Shown here in pieces: positions 25,155 through 34,479 of a DNA stretch of 64,000 nt. The notes beneath the pieces are model-generated. The model saw only the letters and a list, made by a program, of their open reading frames with translations, searched no databases and had not been told where the DNA came from. The DNA comes from AV40 sp035568175. GTDB taxonomy: Bacteria > Verrucomicrobiota > Verrucomicrobiia > Chthoniobacterales > UBA10450. Both the position numbers and the translations under genes were made by a program. Position 1 is the first letter of the stretch; every line of letters starts with the position of its first letter. Where the stretch lies: NCBI GenBank assembly GCA_035568175.1, contig DATMON010000005.1:62001-126000 (forward strand), given 5' to 3'.

Positions 25155-25778
25155 TCAATCTACCGACCTTGTCAACCATTCACGCGCAAGATCGACATCG
25201 TTACTGGTAAGCTCGTGCCCGCTCTGAAAAAAGCGAATCGTCACGTTGGCGCCGGCGTCGCGCAGCATTTCTACAAGTTCCTTCGTGCTCGATGCCGGAA
25301 CAATTGGATCATGCGCGCCGGCGCCAATCCAAATCCGCTTCGCCGCGAGATCTGGTTGGGTCTCGGGAACTAACGGTACCATCGCTCTAAATAATATTGC
25401 CGCTCCTAATATCTCCGGGCGAAGTAAGAACATGCTTGCCGCAATGTTCGCGCCGTTCGAATAACCGACCGCGATGATGTTCTGATCGTCGATCTGGTAA
25501 TGCTTTGCGGCCGAGCTTACGAAATCGGCGAGTTCGTTCGTACGCTTACGCAAATCTTCGAGATCGAAGACACCTTCCGCCAGGCGTCGAAAGAACCGCG
25601 GCATTCCGTTCTCCAAAACTTTGCCGCGCGGACTGAGCAGGGAAGCATTCGGATCGAGCTCTCGCCCAAGCGGAATGAGATCGCGCTCGTTTCCACCGGT
25701 GCCGTGCAATAGTAACAACGTCCGTTCCGAACTGCCTGGAATGAATTCGTGAATGAAATCCGGCTGCGGCCTCATCAT
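25155..25778 (-). CDS. Alpha/beta hydrolase, carboxylesterase/phospholipase type
   Basis: The 207-residue single-domain hydrolase has an oxyanion-hole region LLLLHGTGGNERDLI (about 20-34), nucleophile elbow GYSNG (about 104-108), acid GAHDPIVP and histidine SGHELT near the end. The length and motifs fit the small carboxylesterase (YpfH/dienelactone-like) family. The natural substrate is unknown. It is the second of four closely spaced minus-strand genes: membrane protein, this esterase, FAD oxidoreductase and zinc finger. Confidence 0.85.
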   Translation of the reverse strand: MMRPQPDFIHEFIPGSSERTLLLLHGTGGNERDLIPLGRELDPNASLLSPRGKVLENGMPRFFRRLAEGVFDLEDLRKRTNELADFVSSAAKHYQIDDQNIIAVGYSNGANIAASMFLLRPEILGAAILFRAMVPLVPETQPDLAAKRIWIGAGAHDPIVPASSTKELVEMLRDAGANVTIRFFQSGHELTSNDVDLAREWLTRSVD

Positions 25779-25801
25779 TTATGGGAGCTGTTGCGACTCG
25801 C

Positions 25802-26290
25802 TTAGGCCAGGTGGGCTGGTGCCGGTCGAAATCGAATTGCAGCGACGAAACCAAGCACAACGAACAAACCCAAGACTGAAAGCTGAGTAAGCTTAAATGG
25901 TTGCTCGGTCTGGGTCGGTGCCATCGCGTGTAGCGCTGGTATTTTTTCAAACGACTGCACGATCGCGACGAAGACGTTGAAGTACAAAGTGAGCACCGCG
26001 CCGATCGCATAGATCCAACGCCACGCACCCGCGAGGTGTTTCGCATAGTGCGCGTAAATCGTAACCACCAGAACGATTAACGAAATAATACCTAGCTTGA
26101 TCCCGGGCGTGATTCCGTGAAATGGAAAGAAGAAACCGGTGACCGTGGTCGCGACCGCGGTGATAAGGAACCATTTCGTCCAGCCATCGAGGCGATTTCC
26201 AGCGAGCAATCCGAATAGAACGGCGAAGCCGGTAAAGATCGCGACCAGGCTGAGCAGCGTGTGAATGATCGTGTAGATGTGCAGTATCAT
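25802..26290 (-). CDS. Conserved integral membrane protein of unknown function
   Basis: The 162-residue product has about five hydrophobic segments (about residues 8-30, 38-55, 64-83, 89-110 and 132-152). Histidines lie in or near the membrane parts (IYTIIHTLLS, FFFPFHGIT, YAHYAKHLAGAW). I do not recognise a named family with certainty; it resembles small DUF-type proteins in stress and redox operons. It is the first gene of the four-gene run ending in the UBP zinc-finger protein and lies 39 bp downstream of the NTF2-like gene. Confidence 0.65.
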   Translation of the reverse strand: MILHIYTIIHTLLSLVAIFTGFAVLFGLLAGNRLDGWTKWFLITAVATTVTGFFFPFHGITPGIKLGIISLIVLVVTIYAHYAKHLAGAWRWIYAIGAVLTLYFNVFVAIVQSFEKIPALHAMAPTQTEQPFKLTQLSVLGLFVVLGFVAAIRFRPAPAHLA

Positions 26291-26329
26291 GGCGTTATTC
26301 TTTCTTTTTGAGCGTTGGCGAAGTTGGAT

Positions 26330-26659
26330 TCACGAAAGAATCTCGAGCGAAACGATTTTGTCGCCGTCGAGCGTGAACACGAACTCGAGCTCAATTGGAC
26401 TTCCCGGAAAGTTGCCGGTCAGTCGATTTGTCACGATGAATCTCCCGTCTTCCTCAGAGACACTCAGCGGATCGACCGTGTGCTGATATTTCCTCTTGGT
26501 TTCGGCTTTCCACTTCTTGATCTCAGCCAGTCCTCTATGCGTTTCATTTTCATCGCGCACCGCGGCACCTTCAGCGAAGCATTGGCCGAATAAATTCGCG
26601 TCACCGGTATTCTCGCCCGCGATGTAAAGGCGGATGGGCTCTGGAAGATTGTCGATCAT
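26330..26659 (-). CDS. NTF2-like (SnoaL) fold protein
   Basis: The start ATG at 26659 overlaps the stop of the RND gene (ATGA), and the 109-residue product is a standard SnoaL-like domain: LPEPIRLYIAGENTGDANLFGQCF, HRGLAEIKKWKAETK and LEFVFTLDGDKIVSLEI. A longer frame reaching back to 26842 lies inside the RND gene and was rejected. Function is unknown. Coupling to an efflux pump is unusual and may only reflect compact gene packing. Confidence 0.78.
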   Translation of the reverse strand: MIDNLPEPIRLYIAGENTGDANLFGQCFAEGAAVRDENETHRGLAEIKKWKAETKRKYQHTVDPLSVSEEDGRFIVTNRLTGNFPGSPIELEFVFTLDGDKIVSLEILS

Positions 26660-29600
26660 GCTGGCGGTTTCGGTTCCGTGGGCGCTTCGGCCTTTTGTTC
26701 GTGACCGGCGAAGAAGCGCTCGATCACGTAGAACGTCACCGGAATGAGAAAGATCGCGATGGCCGAGGCGGCGATCATTCCGCCGATAACGGTGGAGCCG
26801 AGAATGCGACGCGCGACTGCGCCAGAGCCACTGGCGAACCACAACGGCAGCATTCCGAAAATAAATGCGAGGGAAGTCATCAAGATCGGACGCAAGCGCA
26901 AACGCGCGCCTTCGAGTGTCGCGTCGAGCAGGGGTTTGCCTTTTTCGTATTCGTCTTTGGCGAATTCGACAATCAAGATGGCGTTCTTCGCGGCCAGTCC
27001 GATGAGCATAATCAATCCGATCTGCGCGTAGATATTATTTTCCATCCCGCGCAGCCAGAGCGTGAGAAACGCGCCGAGAACCGCGACAGGTGTCCCTAAT
27101 AAGACACTGAACGGGAGCGACCAGCTTTCATACAGGGCGGCGAGAATCAGAAACACAAACAGGAGCGACATTCCAAAAACCAAAGTCGGCGAGACGCCTT
27201 CCTGCGCTCTCTTTTCCTGAAACGACAGGCCAAGGTAATCGTAGCCCATTTCGTTAGGCATGGTTTGTCGAAAAGTTTCCTCGAGGGCGTTCATTGCCTG
27301 GTACGAGCTGTAACCAGGCGCGGCGGCTCCGTTGATTTGGGCCGCGCGATATTCGTTGTAACGCACCGTGAACTCCGGACCGGCGACATTGTCGATCGTG
27401 GAAATCGCATCGAGCGGCACGGGCTGGCCGTTTGCGTTGCGAACGAAAAACTGGCCGACATTCTTGGCGTCGGTTCGATAATCGCCTTCCGCTTCAATGT
27501 AAACCTGCCAGGTGCGGCCGAAGCGGTTGAAGTAGTTCACGAAAAAGCCGCCCATGAATGTCTGCAGCGTTTGATAAACCGAGGTGAGATCGATGCCCTG
27601 CTTGACGACTTTGTCGCGATCGACGTTGACGAAGACCTGCGGCACATTCGGCAAAAATGTCGGAATCAAGGTGCCGAGCTCCGGCCGTTTGTGCGCTGCA
27701 TCCAAAAATGTCTTCACGTTTTTCGCGAGAAACGGGACGTCTTTGCCCGCGCGATCCTCAAGCATAAAAGTGAATCCACCCGATGTGCCGACGCCGGGAA
27801 TCGCCGGTGGCGGAAACGCGAACGCGATACCTTCGCTGAGGCTGCCGAGGTATTGATTTATTCGCGCCTTGATTGCCGGGTACTGCTCCTCCGGTTTGGT
27901 GCGTTCGCTCCAGGGCTTAAAAGTCACGAAGAAAAACCCACTGTAAGTATTTTGCACGAAACTCAGCAGACTAAATCCGATGACACTAGTCGTGTACTTA
28001 ACACCGGGCGTTTGCTTCAGAAAATCCTCGATCTTATGGCAGACTTGATCGGTGCGTTCGAGCGACGATGCGTCCGGCAGTTGAAGGGCGAGATAAACGT
28101 AGCCTTGATCTTCCTCCGGCAAAAAGCCGCTCGGCAACCTTTTCCCAAAAAAGCCGGCACCAATCGCCAAAACGAGCAACAATGCGAAACTGAGCACGGC
28201 TTTCCGAATCGCTGCTCGCGACCAGTTCACATATCCGTGGGTGGCGCTGTCGAAAATCCGATTGAATCGATCATAAAACCAACCGAGTGGGCCGCGCGTT
28301 TTCTTTCGCGGCCGTAGCAGTAACGATGAAAGCGCAGGACTGAGTGAGAGCGCGTTGAACGCGGAGAAAATAACCGAGATCGCGATCGTGAGCGCGAACT
28401 GTTGATATAGTCGGCCGGTGATGCCGGGGAGAAACGCTGTCGGAATGAAAACCGCCGAAAGCACGAGCGCGATACCGATCACCGGCGCCGACACTTCGCG
28501 CATCGCCTGAAGCGTTGACTCACGCGGTGACATTCCTTCTTCGATGTGGCGCTCGACTGCTTCGACCACCACGATCGCATCGTCAACCACCAGACCGATC
28601 GCGAGCACCAGACCGAAAAGTGAAAGCGTGTTGATCGAGAATCCAAACAACGGGAACAACACAAACGTCCCGACTAACGAAACGGGCACTGCGCACAGGG
28701 GAATCAGGGTGGCGCGCCAGCCTTGGAGGAAAATGAAAACGACCAGCACAACGAGGGCGAGCGCTTCGAACACCGTCTTCAAAATTTCGCTAATCCCTTC
28801 TGTGACGGAGAGCGTTTGATCGAGCGAGACCACGTAATCGATATCCTGCGGAAAGCGCTGCTTCGCTTCGGTCATTAACTTACGCACAGCCTGGGCGGCT
28901 TTGACGGCGTTGGTTCCCGGCAACTGATACAGCGCGAGGATGGCCGCGGGTTGTCCGTTTAGTCGGCCTCTTAGATTGTAAGTTTGCGCGCCGAGATCGA
29001 TCCGCGCGATGTCTTTCACCCGAACAAACGAACCGTCCGGATTCGCCCTGACGACGATCTCGCCGAATTCCTCCGGCGTTTGCAGCCGACCCTGCGCGCG
29101 GACTGCGTAAGTAAATTTCTGCCCGCTCGGAATCGGTTCGCCTCCTACCTGGCCCGCCGGATTCACATTGTTTTGCTTCTGCACCGCCGTGATGATGTCC
29201 GGAACCGTAATGCCAAGCTTCGCGAGTTGGTCCGGCTTCACCCACAAGCGCATCGCGTATTGGCCGGCACCGAAAATCTGGACGCTTCCAATTCCCGGCA
29301 GGCGCGTGAGCTGATCGAACAGGTTGATGTAACCGTAGTTCGCGAGGAAAATGTTATCGTAGGTTCCTTTGGGCGAGTAGAGCGAAACCAGCATCAACGG
29401 CGCCGTGACCGATTTCTTAACCGTTAGGCCATAGTTGTTCACGTCGGCCGGCAATTGCGATTGCGCTTGCGCCACTCGCAGCTGGGTCAGGACCTGATCG
29501 ATGTTCGGGTCGGTCGCGACGTCGAAATTCACGATCAACCGAATGTCGCCGCTGTTCGCGTTGATCGAGTACATGTAGTTCATGTTGTCGACCCCGCTCA

Positions 29601-29805
29601 TTTGCTGCTCGATCGGCGCCGCAACTGATTGCTCGATCGTGAGCGCGTCCGCGCCGGTGTAGTGCGTTTGCACCTGAATTTCCGGCGGCGCGATTTGCGG
29701 ATACTGCGCGATCGGCAGCGCGAGAATGCAGACGCCGCCGATCAACGTCATCAAAATCGCGATAACAATCGCGACAATGGGACGCCTGACGAAGAACTCG
29801 GACAT
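26656..29805 (-). CDS. RND multidrug efflux permease (AcrB/MexB, HAE1 family)
   Basis: The 1049-residue, full-length HAE1 transporter begins MSEFFVRRPIVAIVIAILMTLIGG. It has two periplasmic porter and docking loops and twelve membrane segments. The proton-relay aspartates appear in GLVLAIGLVVDDAIVVVEAVER (about residues 398-419). Landmarks such as PIAQYPQIAPPEIQV, the SFxQNTYSGFFFV segment and LIGLAAKNAILIVEFAK are typical. It pumps hydrophobic drugs, detergents or similar compounds out using proton influx. Its adaptor gene lies 6 bp upstream. No TolC-type outer-membrane channel gene is in the window, so the pump probably borrows one from elsewhere. Confidence 0.96.
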   Translation of the reverse strand: MSEFFVRRPIVAIVIAILMTLIGGVCILALPIAQYPQIAPPEIQVQTHYTGADALTIEQSVAAPIEQQMSGVDNMNYMYSINANSGDIRLIVNFDVATDPNIDQVLTQLRVAQAQSQLPADVNNYGLTVKKSVTAPLMLVSLYSPKGTYDNIFLANYGYINLFDQLTRLPGIGSVQIFGAGQYAMRLWVKPDQLAKLGITVPDIITAVQKQNNVNPAGQVGGEPIPSGQKFTYAVRAQGRLQTPEEFGEIVVRANPDGSFVRVKDIARIDLGAQTYNLRGRLNGQPAAILALYQLPGTNAVKAAQAVRKLMTEAKQRFPQDIDYVVSLDQTLSVTEGISEILKTVFEALALVVLVVFIFLQGWRATLIPLCAVPVSLVGTFVLFPLFGFSINTLSLFGLVLAIGLVVDDAIVVVEAVERHIEEGMSPRESTLQAMREVSAPVIGIALVLSAVFIPTAFLPGITGRLYQQFALTIAISVIFSAFNALSLSPALSSLLLRPRKKTRGPLGWFYDRFNRIFDSATHGYVNWSRAAIRKAVLSFALLLVLAIGAGFFGKRLPSGFLPEEDQGYVYLALQLPDASSLERTDQVCHKIEDFLKQTPGVKYTTSVIGFSLLSFVQNTYSGFFFVTFKPWSERTKPEEQYPAIKARINQYLGSLSEGIAFAFPPPAIPGVGTSGGFTFMLEDRAGKDVPFLAKNVKTFLDAAHKRPELGTLIPTFLPNVPQVFVNVDRDKVVKQGIDLTSVYQTLQTFMGGFFVNYFNRFGRTWQVYIEAEGDYRTDAKNVGQFFVRNANGQPVPLDAISTIDNVAGPEFTVRYNEYRAAQINGAAAPGYSSYQAMNALEETFRQTMPNEMGYDYLGLSFQEKRAQEGVSPTLVFGMSLLFVFLILAALYESWSLPFSVLLGTPVAVLGAFLTLWLRGMENNIYAQIGLIMLIGLAAKNAILIVEFAKDEYEKGKPLLDATLEGARLRLRPILMTSLAFIFGMLPLWFASGSGAVARRILGSTVIGGMIAASAIAIFLIPVTFYVIERFFAGHEQKAEAPTEPKPPA

Positions 29806-29811
29806 TACGCG

Positions 29812-31017
29812 TTACGGATTTTTTTGCGCCGGTGAACTGTCGGACGCGACTTGATTCGCAGGCGGCGTCCACTCTTTCACCGTCACGGTCGAACCTTCGC
29901 GCGCCTTTTGGACGCCTTCGACAACGACTTTGTCTCCGGGCTTCAACCCGTCGGTAATTTGCAACATCGCGCCGATCTTTTCGCCCGTTTTTACCGGGCG
30001 AATACTCACCTTGTTTTGATCGACTACCGCGACTTGGAAATTACCCTGCAATTCGGTCACCGCCTCCTGTGGAACAACGAGTGCATTCTGCACCGTGTCA
30101 GGTATGAACCGCACCTTGCCATATTGTCCGGGCCGCAATGTGGCGTCCGGATTCGGAAACGTTACGTAATAGTGAATCGAACCTGTTTTGGGATCGAGGT
30201 TTCGATCCAGCGCATAAAATTTTCCTTTGTGCGGATAGACCTTGCCGTCGCCGAGAATCAAGTCGAAATCGATGCTCTTGAGCAGGGCTTCGCGTTGGGT
30301 TGCATCCGGGTAGCGCGAAAAGAAATCGGTGAATGCACTCTCGCCCGCCGTTACGTTGGCTTTGATCGGATCGACCTGCGACATGGTTGTGAGTGGTCCC
30401 GTACTTGGCCCGACCAGATCGCCGACCTGATTGTTGGCAAATCCAACGACACCGTCAATCGGGGCCGTAATTTTCGTGTAGCCGAGATTGATCTCAGCCT
30501 GTTTCACCGCCGCTTCATCCGCTTCGACGTTTGCTTTGCTGGAGCCGGCAGCCGCTGTGGCAGTATCTCGCTCCTGATCGCTGATCACCTTCTTGTTGAA
30601 CAGATCGACCGCGCGCTTTTGATCCGCATCGGCCTTGGCCCAATTGGCCTGGTCTTTCGCTTCAGTTCCCTTGGCCTGAGCGAGCGCAGCCTCGAACGGC
30701 CGCGGATCGATTTGAAAAAGAAGGTCACCCTTTTTGACGATACTGCCTTCCTTGTAATCGCGTGAGACAATGTAGCCCTGCACCTGCGCGTTGATGTTGG
30801 CGTTAATGAATCCGTCGAGCGTCGCAACACGTTCGAGCACACGCGGCACGTCGCGCGGTTGCACCGTCGTCACCTGAACTTCAGGCGCAGCCGGACCAGC
30901 TTGCGGCGCTTTGCGCGAGCAACCGGCGTCAAACAAAAGAACAACGAGCAACGCCGCGACAAATATCGCAAGAATCGATAATCGCTGACCAATCATACGG
31001 CGGCTATTCCTGTGCAT
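29812..31017 (-). CDS. RND efflux periplasmic adaptor (membrane fusion protein), lipoprotein
   Basis: The 401-residue AcrA-type adaptor has an N-terminal membrane segment ending in a lipobox-like FDAGC (Cys33), so it is probably a lipoprotein. It has barrel-sandwich halves (INAQVQGYIVSRDYKEGSIVKKGD, about 72-95, and ITAPIDGVVGFANNQVGDLV), a helical hairpin between them and a beta-barrel region ending near RPVKTGEKIG. It links the RND permease to an outer-membrane channel. Translation could start at Met8 rather than Met1. Coded 6 bp before the permease. Confidence 0.93.
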   Translation of the reverse strand: MHRNSRRMIGQRLSILAIFVAALLVVLLFDAGCSRKAPQAGPAAPEVQVTTVQPRDVPRVLERVATLDGFINANINAQVQGYIVSRDYKEGSIVKKGDLLFQIDPRPFEAALAQAKGTEAKDQANWAKADADQKRAVDLFNKKVISDQERDTATAAAGSSKANVEADEAAVKQAEINLGYTKITAPIDGVVGFANNQVGDLVGPSTGPLTTMSQVDPIKANVTAGESAFTDFFSRYPDATQREALLKSIDFDLILGDGKVYPHKGKFYALDRNLDPKTGSIHYYVTFPNPDATLRPGQYGKVRFIPDTVQNALVVPQEAVTELQGNFQVAVVDQNKVSIRPVKTGEKIGAMLQITDGLKPGDKVVVEGVQKAREGSTVTVKEWTPPANQVASDSSPAQKNP

Positions 31018-31071
31018 GAGCGTGAGACTACGATATGCCGAAAGCGAGCAATTCTTTGTTGCGTTGGACGG

Positions 31072-31905
31072 TCAGTTTTTCAGAAATTCGAGCAACGCGG
31101 CGTTCACCTCGTCAGCGTGCGTCCAGGGAATGCAGTGCGGGCCGCCTTTGATCACAACCAGCTTGGCACCTTTGACTAGTTTTGCCGTCCGCTGTCCCGC
31201 CGCTGACGAAGGAACAATGCGATCGTCATCGCCGTGGATCACCAATGCCGGCACATCCACGCGTTTCAAATCCTCGCGGAAATCCTCCAGCCAAGTTGGA
31301 ACGCAGGCCAGGCTGGCGGTCGCGGATGATCCGGCAGCAAGATTCCAACTGGCGTGCACGACATCATCGCTCACACGCTTACCTAAATAGAGATCGGTAT
31401 TGTAAAAGTTCTTAAAGAAGTCGGTGAAGAATGCGTAACGATCCGCGGCCACCGCCTTTTTGATTCCCTCAAATACGCTGGCATCGACGCCCTCGGGGTT
31501 ATCAGCGGTTTTGAGCAAGAACGGAGGCACTGAGCTAATGAATACTGCCTTGCTCACACCCTTGGAACCGTATTTTCCGAAGTAACGCGCGATTTCTCCG
31601 CCGCCCATCGAGAACCCCACCAACGTCACATCTTGAAGCTTGAGCTGCGTGATCAGTTGTTGCAGATCCGCTGCGAAGGTGTCGTAGTTGTAGCCCTCGG
31701 TCGGCTGACTGGACTTGCCGAAACCTCTGCGATCGTAAGTGGTCACTCGATATCCCGCGTTCAACAGCAGCGGCAGCTGCTTCTCCCAGGACGCGCCGCT
31801 CAAAGGATATCCGTGAATCAAGATGATCGGCTTACCCGAACCGTGGTCTTCGTAGTAGATGTCGATGTTAGTTTCGTTTTCTTTTCCGACCGTGATGTAG
31901 GCCAC
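31072..31905 (-). CDS. Alpha/beta hydrolase, cofactor-free haloperoxidase type
   Basis: The 277-residue hydrolase has HGYPLSGASWEKQL (oxyanion hole, about 31-44), nucleophile elbow GFSMGG (Ser99), acid HGDDDRIVP and histidine GGPHCIPWTH. Length and these motifs match the non-haem chloroperoxidase/arylesterase family. Members hydrolyse esters and can make peracids; halogenation is a side reaction. The physiological substrate is unknown. It is the last of a minus-strand group with Dps, OsmC and SDR genes that suggests oxidative or general stress. Confidence 0.88.
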   Translation of the reverse strand: MAYITVGKENETNIDIYYEDHGSGKPIILIHGYPLSGASWEKQLPLLLNAGYRVTTYDRRGFGKSSQPTEGYNYDTFAADLQQLITQLKLQDVTLVGFSMGGGEIARYFGKYGSKGVSKAVFISSVPPFLLKTADNPEGVDASVFEGIKKAVAADRYAFFTDFFKNFYNTDLYLGKRVSDDVVHASWNLAAGSSATASLACVPTWLEDFREDLKRVDVPALVIHGDDDRIVPSSAAGQRTAKLVKGAKLVVIKGGPHCIPWTHADEVNAALLEFLKN

Positions 31906-31940
31906 AGGGATTCCTTTCTGATTTTCTTACAGAAACTGGA

Positions 31941-32477
31941 TCAGTTCCTTCGACGCGTGGTCTCGAACAGAAACCAGCTCCGCCGTTCAGTCTCGTCGAT
32001 CCAAACTTCGATCAGGCTCGCGGTCGCGACGTCGCGATGCTTGTCGCAAACGTTGTGCGCCTGGCGCAAACGAGTCGCGAGCGTTTTGTTGTCATCCGCC
32101 AATTCCGCGAGCATGTCCAAAGGTTCGACATACTCCGCGTCGTTATCCAGGACACGCTGAGTCCGCGAGATCTGGCCGATCGACCGCAGTGTGATTCCGC
32201 CAATCTTTCGGACGCGTTCGGCGATCGGATCGGTCATCGCGAAAAGCTGATCGGCCTGTTCGTCGAGCAGCAAATGGTAATCGCGGAAGTGCGGGCCGCT
32301 CATGTGCCAGTGGAAGCTTTTCGTCTTCAGATAAAGCGCGAACACGTCCGCGAGGATCGCGTTCATGGCGCCGGCAATGTCCTTTACCCCGGCTGCTTTC
32401 AGATCTGTCCGTGTCGCCAGCGGCGCATCGCGTCTCTGGGTAAGTTCCGTCGTTTTTCTCAAGCTAGGTTTGATCAT
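31941..32477 (-). CDS. dps: Dps-like DNA-binding ferritin
   Basis: Dps proteins form 12-mers that store iron, use peroxide to oxidise Fe(II) and protect DNA. The ferroxidase-site signature is clear: KSFHWHMSGPHFRDYHLLLDEQ (about residues 46-67), with His, Asp and Glu in the expected places. Downstream helices include DAEYVEPLDMLAELADDN. The start ATG 32477 has GGAG 6 bases before it, so the longer frame to 32561 was rejected. The 178-residue product has an N-terminal basic tail that could contact DNA. Confidence 0.9.
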   Translation of the reverse strand: MIKPSLRKTTELTQRRDAPLATRTDLKAAGVKDIAGAMNAILADVFALYLKTKSFHWHMSGPHFRDYHLLLDEQADQLFAMTDPIAERVRKIGGITLRSIGQISRTQRVLDNDAEYVEPLDMLAELADDNKTLATRLRQAHNVCDKHRDVATASLIEVWIDETERRSWFLFETTRRRN

Positions 32478-32489
32478 GCTACGCTCCAT

Positions 32490-32806
32490 TGTTTTTTGAC
32501 CATCAGACCGCGCCGGCCTTCGCCAATTCGAAGACTTAAAGCGCAGCTTGTCACGTTTCATTTGTGTTACATTCCTAAATCGTTCCTGGGTGCGGCGTTT
32601 GGCTTCTCATTCAACGTTTTCGCGCGCTTTCAACGGACTGAAAATCTCGGTCCAGCCGCTGCCCGAATTGAAGATCGACATGTTGAGCACCAGCATTGGA
32701 TCGTGCACTCGGCGGCGACGAAATACTTCTCGCCATTTGTGCGTCAGATTTCGCCGCGCACCGTCCATCTTTTTGTTCGGCTTCACTCGTCTCCGCTTCG
32801 TTGTTG
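32490..32806. other. Stretch without a convincing gene
   Basis: Reading frames exist here on both strands, but none has coding-like composition or a recognisable motif. The region upstream of dps contains one copy of the AAGATCGACAT motif at 32671. The dps promoter is probably at its left end, but no hexamers stand out. Confidence 0.5.
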
Positions 32807-32950
32807 TCAGCGGTAAAACAAGAACAGGGCGAGAAAGCCGGCCAGAATCCCGAGCACAGGGCTGAGAACGGCGAACCAGAATGCGACGTCCCAGCCCGTG
32901 CCATTGAAGAGTGCGATTTTGCTCGTGAGTATTTTTGGAAGAGTTGTCAT
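32807..32950 (-). CDS. Small single-span membrane protein (47 residues)
   Basis: An ATG at 32950 preceded by GGGAG (7-base spacing) opens a 47-residue frame: a polar start MTTLPKILTSKIALFNGTG, then one long membrane helix beginning WDVAFWFAVLSPVLGI and ending in FLFYR. The ribosome-binding site, the clean amphipathic-to-hydrophobic layout and the charged end support a real gene. I do not recognise the family. It lies 32 bp after the start-side neighbour (peptidoglycan-binding protein gene) on the same strand and may be cotranscribed with it. Confidence 0.6.
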   Translation of the reverse strand: MTTLPKILTSKIALFNGTGWDVAFWFAVLSPVLGILAGFLALFLFYR

Positions 32951-32982
32951 GAACCGACTCCCAGTGTTTTACGGCTCTCCTT

Positions 32983-33933
32983 CTAACTTGGACGCAATCC
33001 CAACGCTTCGAGCGTGTCCGTCGTCAGAGCGCCGGTCGCGCGAAGGCCGTGACTGTTTTGATAACGTGCAACAGCGCGCGTTGTTTCCGGACCGACGACC
33101 CCGTCGATTTGTCCGCGATAATAACCCTCGCGCGCGAGCCGCTGTTGCGCGGCTGCAACGGTTGAGTTCGCGTACTCGTCGCCGTAACCGTTCTGACCGT
33201 AATACTCTTCGTTTTGGTAAGCGCCTGAATCGTAATAACCCGGGTCGTAGCCGTACTGATACGGATAGTAATCGTAACCGTAATTGTCGTACGGGTAGTA
33301 CCAATACGGCCACCACGGATCGAAGCCGAGATCAAACCCCCACCAGAATCCGTCGAAGAAGACGAAGCGATGACCGTGGAAAGAATGGTCGTGGTGACGG
33401 TCCCAATCGCGGTGCCAGTTCGCCGAATGTTGGGCGAAGACGTGGTTTCGCCAATCCGAACGAAGATTCGCGTTTCCGTTTCGCACTTGACCCGCGCCAT
33501 TTCCGTCGCGTCTCAGATTCGTAGTAGATCGATTTCCCGCGAATTGGTTCGAACGATTAACGCGATTGATATTTCCGCGCGCGACCTGATTCGAACCGAT
33601 CGATCCGACCGCATTCGAACGAATGGATTGCGGACGGAACTCCATCGACCTCGGGGAGCGCATCCCAACCGATGAGAAGCGTTGGCCCGAATAAACCATT
33701 CGCCCTCCGCCGAAGCTTTGCATCGGCATCGAACGAAATCCCGGCCCACCGCCGAAACGTCCGGCCGGCATGGAGCCGAACGATGGACCGCCACCGCCAC
33801 GAGCGGCAGCTCGACCGCCTCCGCCGAAACTTCCACCGCCACCGCCTCCTCCGCCGTGCTGACCGCCAGCGAACGCTGGTATAATCAACGCCGCGCTCGC
33901 AAGCAGCGTGACTGCTATCAATTTAGTTTTCAT
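32983..33933 (-). CDS. Secreted Gly/Tyr-rich protein with C-terminal peptidoglycan-binding domain
   Basis: The 316-residue protein has a signal peptide (residues 1-22, ending AFA), a glycine-rich region (about 23-80), an Asn/Arg-rich stretch, a His/Trp-rich segment (WHRDWDRHHDHSFHGH, about 173-188), a Tyr/Pro/Asp-rich segment (about 205-250) and a C-terminal PGB_1 domain (AAQQRLAREGYYRGQIDGVVG, about 260-280). The PGB domain binds peptidoglycan, so the protein is probably anchored in the periplasm or cell wall. The low-complexity middle may bind metal or form a flexible spacer. Confidence 0.82.
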   Translation of the reverse strand: MKTKLIAVTLLASAALIIPAFAGGQHGGGGGGGGSFGGGGRAAARGGGGPSFGSMPAGRFGGGPGFRSMPMQSFGGGRMVYSGQRFSSVGMRSPRSMEFRPQSIRSNAVGSIGSNQVARGNINRVNRSNQFAGNRSTTNLRRDGNGAGQVRNGNANLRSDWRNHVFAQHSANWHRDWDRHHDHSFHGHRFVFFDGFWWGFDLGFDPWWPYWYYPYDNYGYDYYPYQYGYDPGYYDSGAYQNEEYYGQNGYGDEYANSTVAAAQQRLAREGYYRGQIDGVVGPETTRAVARYQNSHGLRATGALTTDTLEALGLRPS

Positions 33934-33989
33934 AACTTTTCCTTTCCTGCCGTCCTCCTTGTGAAATTGTATTTCGATTGTTGCATTGC

Positions 33990-34457
33990 TTAATCCTTTT
34001 CCACCGCTACCGCCGGAGCGTGCTCCGTTTGTTTGAGCGTTGCTTTCAATCCAATATCGATTGCCGCCAGCGCCTTTGAGACCGGGCAGTTCTTTTTCGC
34101 GTCCGCGGCCAACGCCTGAAATGTCGCGTCGTCGATCCCGGCCACGTCGGCCGAGGTTTGAAGATCGACTCGCGTAATTGCGAAGGCGTCGCCGACTTTA
34201 TCGAATGAGACCTTTGCCTCAGTCTGAATCTCCTTCGGCGTGAAACCCGCCCCGGACAACTGCGCCGCCAGCGCCATCGTGAAACATCCGGCGTGCGCCG
34301 CGCCGAGCAGTTCCTCCGGATTTGTGGCCGATTGGCCGTCCTCCAAACGGGACTTCAGCGAGTAAGGCACATCAACTGCGCCACTGCCGACGCTGAGCCG
34401 TCCGTCGCCCTTGGTGAGATTTCCTTTCCACCGCGCCTCTGCTTTTCGGAATAACAT
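33990..34457 (-). CDS. OsmC-family peroxiredoxin-like protein
   Basis: The 155-residue OsmC protein has the two catalytic cysteines in AAHAGCFTMALA (about residues 54-65) and AKKNCPVSKAL (about 125-135). OsmC/Ohr proteins reduce organic hydroperoxides with a Cys pair. The motif CPVSKAL and the spacing fit the OsmC rather than Ohr branch. The start ATG 34457 was chosen because the longer frame to 34652 runs into the SDR gene. It lies 22 bp after the SDR gene on the same strand. Confidence 0.88.
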   Translation of the reverse strand: MLFRKAEARWKGNLTKGDGRLSVGSGAVDVPYSLKSRLEDGQSATNPEELLGAAHAGCFTMALAAQLSGAGFTPKEIQTEAKVSFDKVGDAFAITRVDLQTSADVAGIDDATFQALAADAKKNCPVSKALAAIDIGLKATLKQTEHAPAVAVEKD

Positions 34458-34479
34458 TTTAAAATCCTTTCCGTATTGC

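Noticed and set aside
26660..26842. Long N-terminal extension of the NTF2-like protein
   Set aside because: It lies wholly inside the RND gene; the ATGA overlap at 26656-26659 gives a normal domain start.
32611..32904. 97-residue minus-strand frame upstream of dps
   Set aside because: Ser/Ala/Arg-rich without pattern, and overlapped in another frame by the better supported 47-residue membrane protein.
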